Of a DNA stretch of 64,000 nt, positions 58,184-64,000 are shown one piece after another. The notes below the pieces were generated by a model. The model searched no databases, was not told where the DNA came from, and saw only the letters and a list, made by a program, of their open reading frames with translations. The DNA lies in assembly GCA_001899855.1 (NCBI GenBank), contig MKWR01000029.1, forward strand, positions 301,110-365,109, given 5' to 3'. This DNA comes from Lysobacterales bacterium 63-13. GTDB lineage: Bacteria > Pseudomonadota > Gammaproteobacteria > Xanthomonadales > Rhodanobacteraceae. The translations under genes and the position numbers were made by a program. How positions within the stretch are numbered: the first letter of the stretch is position 1; each line of letters opens with the position of its first letter.

Positions 58184-58843
58184 ATGCGAATCTCGCGATT
58201 CCGACGCCTGGCGCAGGTCGCCATGCTGGGTCTGTTCGTGTCGATGGGCGCGATGAGCGCCTGCGCAGGGCCGGCGAACGACGGCGCGGATGCTGCACCA
58301 GCCGCTGCCGCAGCCACCGAGTCGGCGATCTTTGCCGGCGGCTGCTTCTGGTGCATGGAGCCGCCGTTTGACGCGCTGCCCGGGGTGATCTCGACGACGT
58401 CCGGCTATACCGGCGGCACGCTGGCAAACCCGAGCTATGAGCAGGTGTCGGCCGGTGGCACGGGCCATGCCGAAGCGGTCAAGGTCGTCTTTGATCCGCG
58501 CCGGGTCAGCTACACGCAATTGCTCGATGTCTACTGGCACAACGTAGATCCGTTCGTGATCGACCAGCAGTTCTGCGATCACGGCGACCAGTACCGCACG
58601 GCAATCTTCACCAGCGGCGCGGAACAGGCGCGACTTGCCGAGGAAAGCAAGCGCGCGCTGGCGGCTTCGGGGCGTTTCGACAAGCCCATCGTCACCAGCA
58701 TCGTTGCCGCCTCGACGTTCTATCCCGCCGAGGGCTACCATCAGGATTACTACCAGAAGAACCCGTTGCGTTACAAATTCTATCGCTACAATTGTGGACG
58801 CGATGCGCGGCTTGAGCAGATCTGGGGCAGTTCCGGGCATTGA
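58184..58843 (+). CDS. msrA: peptide-methionine (S)-S-oxide reductase MsrA, exported
   Basis: Reduces methionine-S-sulfoxide. The 219-residue protein has the catalytic GGCFWCMEPPF motif (Cys54) and family segments GYTGGTLANPSYEQVSAGGTGHAEAV, VYWHNVDP, QYRTAIF and YHQDYYQKNP. An N-terminal signal (RRLAQVAMLGLFVSMGAMSAC, Cys27 possibly lipidated) directs it to the periplasm. GAGGAG lies 6 bases before the ATG at 58184. It is coupled to msrB. Confidence 0.94.
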   Translation: MRISRFRRLAQVAMLGLFVSMGAMSACAGPANDGADAAPAAAAATESAIFAGGCFWCMEPPFDALPGVISTTSGYTGGTLANPSYEQVSAGGTGHAEAVKVVFDPRRVSYTQLLDVYWHNVDPFVIDQQFCDHGDQYRTAIFTSGAEQARLAEESKRALAASGRFDKPIVTSIVAASTFYPAEGYHQDYYQKNPLRYKFYRYNCGRDARLEQIWGSSGH

Positions 58844-58900
58844 TCCGCGGTACCCTGGCTTGCGTGATGCGCGTTTCCCCCAACCAGCAGGAGCAGGGCC

Positions 58901-59614
58901 GTGAGGCTTGCACGAATTCCCATAGTTCTCGCCAGCGTCGCCTTGCTGCTCGTGCTGGTCTCCGGGCCCGGCACGCGACTCGGCCTCTGGCATTTCCGCA
59001 CGGGATTCACGCTGATGACCTGGGCCACGTTCCTGGCGTTGGGTGCGCTGGCGCTTGGCATGTTCCTGCTGCTGATCCCGCGAACCCGGCGCGGCCATGG
59101 CCAGCTGCTGGGCCTCGGCATGCTCCTCGGCCTCGCTGCGGCGGCAATGCCGCTGCTGGGCGCGTACACGGCGAAGACAGTCCCGTTCATCCATGACATT
59201 TCAACCGATACCACGCGGCCGCCGGAGTTTGTCGCCATCCTGCCGCTGCGTGCGGGCGCCGCCAATCCTGCCGCGTACGGCGGCCCGCAGGTTGCTGCCG
59301 AGCAGCACGCGGGTTATCCCGATATCCGCAGCCTCGTGCTCGAAATCGCCCCGCCCGAAGCCTTCAGGCGTGCCGAGGAATTCGCCCGCGACATGGGCTG
59401 GGAGATCGTCGCCAGCGATCCCCGGGAGGGGCGCATCGAAGCGACCGACACCACGTTCTGGTTCGGCTTCAAGGATGACGTCGTCATCCGCATCGAGCCT
59501 GAGGCCGCCGCCAGCCGCATCGACATCCGTTCCGTTTCACGCGTCGGCAAGAGCGATGTCGGCAAGAATGCCGCGCGCATCCGCGACTTCCTGACCAGGT
59601 TGCAGCAAGGCTGA
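58901..59614 (+). CDS. DUF1499 domain membrane protein
   Basis: A 237-residue protein with three hydrophobic helices in the first ~95 residues and a C-terminal DUF1499 domain. The domain includes YPDIRSLVLEIAPPEAFRRAEEFARDMGWEIVASDPREGRIEATDTTFWFGFKDDVVIRI and ends with SRVGKSDVGKNAARIRDFLTRL. Function unknown. The start is GTG at 58901, with AGGAG in good position. It follows msrA by 57 bases and may share its transcript. Confidence 0.83.
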   Translation: MRLARIPIVLASVALLLVLVSGPGTRLGLWHFRTGFTLMTWATFLALGALALGMFLLLIPRTRRGHGQLLGLGMLLGLAAAAMPLLGAYTAKTVPFIHDISTDTTRPPEFVAILPLRAGAANPAAYGGPQVAAEQHAGYPDIRSLVLEIAPPEAFRRAEEFARDMGWEIVASDPREGRIEATDTTFWFGFKDDVVIRIEPEAAASRIDIRSVSRVGKSDVGKNAARIRDFLTRLQQG

Positions 59615-59638
59615 GCGACGTCGTGCATCGCCCCGCGT

Positions 59639-59656
59639 GTTGCCGCGATCGGCAAC
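59639..59656. terminator. hairpin between convergent genes
   Basis: GTTGCCG-CGAT-CGGCAAC, a perfect 7-bp stem with a 4-base loop, 24 bases after the DUF1499 gene stop. No T run. Probably slows or ends transcription between the convergent genes. Confidence 0.45.
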
Positions 59657-59671
59657 GGCGGATTCGGCAAC

Positions 59672-59696
59672 GCAGCGGCGGCATGGCCACCGCTGC
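59672..59696. terminator. second hairpin between convergent genes
   Basis: GCAGCGG and CCGCTGC form a 7-bp stem around an 11-base loop, 12 bases beyond the stop of the minus-strand secreted-protein gene. It could act on that transcript; no T run is present. Confidence 0.4.
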
Positions 59697-59707
59697 GCGT
59701 GCCTGGT

Positions 59708-60310
59708 TCATTCAATCCCGAATGACTGCAACTGTACCGGTGTCGTTCCAGCAAAGGTCACTTCGTAGCCGAAGAAATCGGCATTGTCGAAGGTGGTCAG
59801 CACGATCACGCGGGTCTGGCCCGGCGGCACGCTGACCGCCGTCAAGCTGGGACAACGATCGGCGGCACCGTTCGTGTCGTCATTGACCGCCAGGCAATTG
59901 GCCAACGGAGTGGCCGGATTGAAGGTTCCGTTGTAGAGGACCATGAACGGGTCGATCACGGATCCGCAGGACGCCGCCGGATCGCCTGCCTGGCCGAGGC
60001 GCACGTTGACGCTGGCCGCATTGGCACCGCTGTTGGTCAGCGTGATGGTGTCGAACGAAACCGCTGTGCCGACGCCAGACAGCGAAGCGCAAGACACCGG
60101 CCGGTTGAAGGTCGAGTCCTGCGCATCGAACGATCCAGGCACATTCGCCGGCGGCGTTCCCCCCGGATAGTCGATCACCGTATTGCTGCTCGCCCGGATC
60201 ACCGGAGCCGCCGCCGGATTCTGGCTGGCGACATCGATCTTGGTGTCTGCGGCCACTGCGGCGCAGGCAAGAAAAAAAGTACTGATGAACAACACGCAAG
60301 AATGTTTCAT
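59708..60310 (-). CDS. secreted protein of unknown function
   Basis: A 200-residue protein with a signal peptide (MKHSCVLFISTFFLACAAVAA-DT) and a mature part with spaced cysteines (SCASL, ASCGS, ANCLAV, DRCPSL) that could form disulfides. Its composition is rich in beta-forming residues (FDTITLTNSGANAASVNVRLG, PPGQTRVIVLTTFDN), suggesting an extracellular beta-sandwich. It ends TPVQLQSFGIE. No family was recognised. GGGAG precedes the ATG at 60310. Divergent from the aminopeptidase gene. Confidence 0.7.
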   Translation of the reverse strand: MKHSCVLFISTFFLACAAVAADTKIDVASQNPAAAPVIRASSNTVIDYPGGTPPANVPGSFDAQDSTFNRPVSCASLSGVGTAVSFDTITLTNSGANAASVNVRLGQAGDPAASCGSVIDPFMVLYNGTFNPATPLANCLAVNDDTNGAADRCPSLTAVSVPPGQTRVIVLTTFDNADFFGYEVTFAGTTPVQLQSFGIE

Positions 60311-60661
60311 GTCCGACTCCCGGATAGGAATTTTGCCGGGCAAGCCCATCCCCTTCAGTCGAATGCCGGTGGCCTAGGCTCCCGGACGCGTATCGTGCGC
60401 TCGTCCGCGGATGCTGGCAACGGCTGACGCAAGGGGCAAATACTGAGCGTCGAGACTGCTGATCCTGCCGCGCCAAGCTGTGCCGGTGCCGGCCTGCGCG
60501 GGGCCTCGGCGGGCTGGGACGGCGTGGCTCGCCATGACCTTTGGCGGTGGACGTTGGGCGTCCATTGCGGCGATCGTCCAGGGTCACCCATGGCAGGCGA
60601 CCAGTGGCGGTTGCGCGCCGGCCGCACCTGCCGGTTTGCCCCAACTGCAGAAGGTATCGCC
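60311..60661. other. intergenic region between divergent secreted-protein and aminopeptidase genes
   Basis: About 350 bases that should carry the promoters of both divergent genes. Open frames cross it on the plus strand, extending the aminopeptidase frame upstream, but without signal peptide or family sequence. No clear promoter, operator or RNA structure was identified. Confidence 0.5.
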
Positions 60662-63316
60662 ATGCACCTTGCCTTGACCGTTGCCATCGCCCTGGCGCTT
60701 GCCTGCGCCCCGCTGTGCGGTGCAGCCGCCGATCCGCCGAAGGGGGCCCAGGTCAGCGAGGTCACCACGCAGTTGCCGCGTGATGTGCGGCCGACGCACT
60801 ACGACATTTCGGTGACCCCTCATGCCGGGAAGCTCGCGTTCGATGGCCGGGTCGAGGTCACCATAGATGTGCTGCAAGCGACCGATCGCATCGTCCTCAA
60901 TGCCGTCGGCCTGCGTTTTTCCGAGGCGCATATCCACTCGACGCGCAACAAGCGCGCCTACCCGGATCCCAAGGTCGGCGTGGACGAATCCGCACAGACG
61001 GCCACCTTCACCTTCCCGCAGGCGCTGGAAGCCGGAAGTTATCGACTGATAATGGAATACACCGGCACGATCGGCACGCAAGCCAACGGCCTGTTTGCGA
61101 TCGACTACGTGACCAAGGCCGGCAAGAAGCGCGCCTTGTACACGCAGTTCGAAAACTCCGATGCGCGCAAGTTCATCCCCAGCTGGGACGAGCCCAACCA
61201 CAAGGCGACCTTCGACCTCACCGCGACCATTCCCAGCGCGCAGATGGCGGTCAGCAACATGCCGATCACGCACCGCGAGGAGCTTGGCGAAGGCATGAGC
61301 CGCGTCACCTTCGCCACGTCACCGAAGATGTCGACCTACCTGCTGTTTTTCGCCCTCGGCGACTTCGATCGCGCCACGGCGACTGCAGATGGTGTCGAGT
61401 TTGGCGTGATCACGCAGCAGGGCCTGGTTTCGCAGGCGCAGTTCGCGCTGGATTCCTCGCAGGCGGTGCTGCGCGAATACAACGATTATTTCGGCGTGCC
61501 GTATCCCTTGCCGAAGCTCGACAACATTGCTTCTCCGGGCAGCAGCCAGTTCTTTGGCGCGATGGAAAACTGGGGGGCGATCTTCACCTTCGAACGCGGC
61601 CTGCTCATCGATCCGGCATTCTCCACCGATGCGGACAAGCAGCGGATTTTCGGCACCGCCGCGCATGAAATCGCGCACCAGTGGTTCGGCGACCTGGTCA
61701 CCATGCAGTGGTGGGATGATCTCTGGCTCAACGAAGGCTTTGCTTCGTGGATGGCCGGACGCACCACGCAAAAGCTGCATCCGGAATGGAAGTCGCAGCT
61801 CGGCGCGGTGGGTTCGCGCGAGTACGCGATGTCCGCCGATGCGATCGCCAGCACGCATCCCGTGGTGCAGAAGATCGAGACCGTCGAACAGGCCAGCCAG
61901 GCGTTTGACGCGATCACCTATTCCAAGGGTGCGGCCGTCATCAATATGCTGGAAAACTATGTCGGTGCCGATGTCTGGCGCGATGGCGTGCGTCGTTACA
62001 TGAAGGCGCATGCCTATGCGAATACGCGTTCGGATGATCTGTGGCGGGAGATTGAAGCCGCCGCCGGCAAGCCGATCACGGCGATCGCGCATGATTTCAC
62101 CTTGCAGCCTGGCGTACCGCTGATTTCGCTTGAGGAAGCCGTGTGTGACAACGGCCAGACCACGATCAAGCTCAGCCAGGGCGAGTTCACCAAGGATCGC
62201 CCGGACAAGAAGCCCTTGCGCTGGCGCGTGCCGGTGATCGCGCGGACGCTGGGTGGCGAGCCGACGCGTGCCTTGATCGAAGGGGGCGCCGGAACCATGC
62301 GCTTGCCGGGTTGCGGAGCCGTGCTGCTGAATGCCGGGCAGAGCGGTTACTACCGCACGCGTTACGCGCCGGGCGACTTTGCCGCGCTGCGCGATGGCTT
62401 CGCCAGCCTTGCGCCCATCGACCAGCTCGGCATCATGGGCAATACGGCCGAGCTCGGCATGACCGGCCAGCAGTCGGCGGCGGACATCCTCGACCTGATC
62501 AAGGCGACGCCGCTCGATGCCGATGCCAAGGTCTGGGATCGCGTTGCCGACAGCCTGCAACGACTGGATCTGCTGTATCGCGGTGATACGTCGCGCCAGC
62601 AGAAATTCCGCAGCTTCGCGATCGGCACGCTGCGCCCGGCGCTGAAGAAATACGGCTGGCAAGCGAAAGACGCGGAGAGCGAGCCCGAGGCCATCCTGCG
62701 CGCCAACCTGATCAGCTCGCTGGCCGATCTCGGCGACAGCGAGGTCATCGCCGAGGCACGCCGCCGCTACGCCGCACGCGAGACGGAACCCCAGGCAATG
62801 CCGCGGGCCTTGTACAAGACCATCCTCAATATCGTCGCCAGTAACGCCGAAGTGGCTACGTGGAACCAGCTGCATGCCGCAGCGAAGATGGAGAAGGGCG
62901 CGATGATGAAGGATCGCCTGTACCTGATGCTGGCCTCGGCCAAGGACAAGGCGCTTGCACAACGCGCACTCGACATGGCCCTGACCGACGAACCGGGTGC
63001 GACCAACAGTGCGGCGATGATCCGCTCGGTGGCGGAGGAGCATCCCGACCTGGCGTTTGATTTCGCCATGGCCCATCGCGAAGACGTCGAGCCGCTGATC
63101 GACACGACATCGAGCAGCCGCTACTACCCGCGTCTGGCCGGCAACTCGCTGGATCCGGCGATGGTCGGCAAGCTCAAGGACTACGCCGACAAGTACGTGG
63201 CCGCCAGCTCGCGCCGGGCGACGCAGACGGCGATCGACAACATCGAGTACCGCATCCACATCCGCACGCAGCGACTGCCGACAATCGATGCCTGGTTGAA
63301 GAAGCAGGAGGGCTGA
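60662..63316 (+). CDS. M1 family aminopeptidase, exported
   Basis: A zinc metallo-aminopeptidase of 884 residues. It has a signal peptide (MHLALTVAIALALACAPLCGAAA-DP), the substrate-anchoring GAMEN motif (299-303), and the zinc motif HEIAHQWFGDLVTMQWWDDLWLNE with H335, E336, H339 and E358. The C-terminal ERAP1-like helical domain is complete. It trims N-terminal residues from peptides in the periplasm or outside the cell. I start at 60662, directly before the signal peptide, rather than at the upstream ATG of the open frame. A hairpin follows the stop. Confidence 0.93.
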   Translation: MHLALTVAIALALACAPLCGAAADPPKGAQVSEVTTQLPRDVRPTHYDISVTPHAGKLAFDGRVEVTIDVLQATDRIVLNAVGLRFSEAHIHSTRNKRAYPDPKVGVDESAQTATFTFPQALEAGSYRLIMEYTGTIGTQANGLFAIDYVTKAGKKRALYTQFENSDARKFIPSWDEPNHKATFDLTATIPSAQMAVSNMPITHREELGEGMSRVTFATSPKMSTYLLFFALGDFDRATATADGVEFGVITQQGLVSQAQFALDSSQAVLREYNDYFGVPYPLPKLDNIASPGSSQFFGAMENWGAIFTFERGLLIDPAFSTDADKQRIFGTAAHEIAHQWFGDLVTMQWWDDLWLNEGFASWMAGRTTQKLHPEWKSQLGAVGSREYAMSADAIASTHPVVQKIETVEQASQAFDAITYSKGAAVINMLENYVGADVWRDGVRRYMKAHAYANTRSDDLWREIEAAAGKPITAIAHDFTLQPGVPLISLEEAVCDNGQTTIKLSQGEFTKDRPDKKPLRWRVPVIARTLGGEPTRALIEGGAGTMRLPGCGAVLLNAGQSGYYRTRYAPGDFAALRDGFASLAPIDQLGIMGNTAELGMTGQQSAADILDLIKATPLDADAKVWDRVADSLQRLDLLYRGDTSRQQKFRSFAIGTLRPALKKYGWQAKDAESEPEAILRANLISSLADLGDSEVIAEARRRYAARETEPQAMPRALYKTILNIVASNAEVATWNQLHAAAKMEKGAMMKDRLYLMLASAKDKALAQRALDMALTDEPGATNSAAMIRSVAEEHPDLAFDFAMAHREDVEPLIDTTSSSRYYPRLAGNSLDPAMVGKLKDYADKYVAASSRRATQTAIDNIEYRIHIRTQRLPTIDAWLKKQEG

Positions 63317-63350
63317 CGCATCGATGACAGCCGGGCTGCGGCCTGGGAAA

Positions 63351-63371
63351 CACTGCCCTTCACCGGCAGTG
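63351..63371. terminator. hairpin downstream of the aminopeptidase gene
   Basis: CACTGCC-CTTCACC-GGCAGTG, a perfect 7-bp stem 34 bases after the aminopeptidase stop, without a T run. It lies between that gene and the attC-like half site. Confidence 0.4.
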
Positions 63372-63387
63372 GGACATGGCAGACACC

Positions 63388-63412
63388 GGTCCGCTTGAGC
63401 GAATAGTTATGC
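63388..63412 (-). other. attC-like half site (R''-L'') at the 3' end of a gene cassette
   Basis: On the minus strand, just after the lipoprotein stop codon, the sequence reads GCATAAC then TATTCGCTCAAGCGGACC. This follows the R''-spacer-L'' half of integron attC sites (as in aadA cassettes: TAAC, AATTCGT, TCAAGCCGAC) base for base at most positions and with the same spacing. The matching L'-R' half is not found before the aminopeptidase gene, so the site appears truncated. TAGGTGCATAAC here is the exact inverse complement of GTTATGCACCTA at the cassette's other end. Confidence 0.65.
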
Positions 63413-63414
63413 AC

Positions 63415-63849
63415 CTACTGCCACACAGGTCGGGGTTGGCTGTCGCCGACGCGCCACGAAAACTGCACGCGGCGATTAGCACCCGCAAACGAGATTTCAG
63501 CAACGCCGTATGTCTCCGAGATGGAATCGGGCGCGCGAAGATACGTATACCAGGCCGACTCGATATGAATTGTGCTGCCAGCCTCGAGAAAGCCTACTAT
63601 TTTGTCGGTTGGAGGGGAGCAGCGATTCTGCCGAGGTAGGTTTTCACCACAAGGCAGCACCAATTCTAAGTCGGCCAAGCCGGGATCTCTGTGGCCGCGG
63701 ACGTCGGCGACCGCTAGGCGAATGGGCAGTACCACGTCTCGTTGCACGAGGGGCCGAAAGGTGTCGGTTTGAGAGTCATCTCGGCGCACCATGCACCCGA
63801 TGAGAAGGGTTGTGCTTAGGAGAGCCAGCAAGGGAGGTCTTAGGTGCAT
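63415..63849 (-). CDS. small lipoprotein of unknown function, probable integron cassette gene
   Basis: A 144-residue predicted lipoprotein (MHLRPPLLALLSTTLLIGC, lipobox LIGC, Cys19) with a hydrophilic mature part including VLPIRLAVADVRG, CGENLPRQNRCSPPTD and ESAWYTYLRAPDSISETYGVAEISFAG. No family recognised. Its ATG lies inside the GTTATGC core of an attC-like site and its stop is 2 bases before the next GCATAAC core, the layout of an integron gene cassette. GC is lower than in neighbouring genes, consistent with transfer. The frame is open further upstream to the window edge, so a longer protein is possible. Confidence 0.68.
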   Translation of the reverse strand: MHLRPPLLALLSTTLLIGCMVRRDDSQTDTFRPLVQRDVVLPIRLAVADVRGHRDPGLADLELVLPCGENLPRQNRCSPPTDKIVGFLEAGSTIHIESAWYTYLRAPDSISETYGVAEISFAGANRRVQFSWRVGDSQPRPVWQ

Positions 63850-63924
63850 AACACCTGAGCTAAGCGGCGGCTGCCGCGCGAGCATGATAGTAGCGCAACC
63901 AACCCGGTCGGCTTGATTGAGTAA
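63846..63924 (-). other. attC-like recombination site upstream of the lipoprotein gene
   Basis: On the minus strand the site ends GCCGCTTAGCTCAGGTG then GTTATGC, closely matching the L'-R' half of attC sites (GCGGCTTAACTCAAGC then GTTAG..). About 45 bases earlier TCAATCAAGCCGACC resembles L''. The outer R'' core is degenerate (TTTTTAC instead of a consensus RYYYAAC). The internal GCGCGGC/GCCGCCGC words could form the variable hairpin. It would be the attC of the preceding cassette, whose gene lies mostly beyond the right edge. Confidence 0.6.
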
Positions 63925-64000
63925 AAAGAGACTTCCCACATCTTTCGGCATCAGGAACCCCGAAAGGTCCAAGTGCCATGATGGTAGCTCTACACAACCG

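Overview
The window looks like high-GC chromosomal DNA of a gammaproteobacterium of the order Xanthomonadales, probably the Rhodanobacteraceae/Lysobacteraceae side. This placement is inferred from gene content and order. The clues are the run kdsD-kdsC-lptC-lptA-lptB-rpoN-hpf-ptsN-hprK-rapZ-EIIA(Man)-ptsH-ptsI, with an HPr kinase in a Gram-negative; a TrpR-family regulator in front of an intact hisGDCBHAF(IE) operon; a suf operon led by an Rrf2 regulator; and GGATT/CGGG-type palindromic repeats between genes. No rRNA, tRNA, CRISPR array or insertion sequence was recognised. Most of the window is ordinary core genome.

Layout. 1-2.4 kb: the edge of an AbrB/MazE-type antitoxin gene, then creD and tsaB. 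2.5-8.2 kb (minus): an envelope-modification cluster of SAM methyltransferase, SGNH-like protein, AlgI-type MBOAT O-acyltransferase and a large polytopic membrane protein of unknown function. 8.4-19.3 kb (minus): PTS phosphorelay (EI, HPr, EIIA-Man, EIIA-Ntr), HPr kinase, RapZ, HPF, sigma-54, the LPS transporter parts LptB/A/C and the KDO enzymes KdsC/KdsD. 19.4-21 kb: ibaG-murA. 21-23.5 kb (minus): DUF3108 protein, purN, purM. 23.7-26.9 kb: DUF2066 protein, CDP-alcohol phosphatidyltransferase, AI-2E/PerM-type transporter, hda. 26.9-29.7 kb (minus): MurNAc recycling (murU, amgK) and a secreted leucine-rich-repeat protein.

30-35.9 kb: the suf operon (Rrf2 regulator, sufB, C, D, S, a GNAT). 36-40.7 kb: five genes that read as an iron-linked flavin electron-transfer module: PepSY-type membrane protein, DUF2271 protein with a DGVSGAT flavinylation motif, DUF4198 protein, ApbE FMN transferase and a membrane-anchored flavodoxin/FNR reductase. 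A Fur-box-like palindrome lies just upstream. 41-48.5 kb: the TrpR-family regulator and the complete, translationally coupled histidine operon, with a sigma-70-like promoter and an 18-bp palindromic operator candidate. 48.7-63.3 kb: slyD, a bacterial alpha-2-macroglobulin lipoprotein, photolyase, a wax ester synthase/DGAT, exported MsrB and MsrA, a DUF1499 protein, an unknown secreted protein and an M1 aminopeptidase.

The last ~0.6 kb differs from the rest. A lower-GC lipoprotein gene is bounded by sequences that closely resemble the two halves of integron attC recombination sites, and its start codon lies inside the GTTATGC core. I read this as the tail of an integron gene-cassette array, or a cluster of attC sites lacking an integrase, running off the right edge. 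This, the flavinylation module and the palindromic repeats are the most interesting parts of the window.
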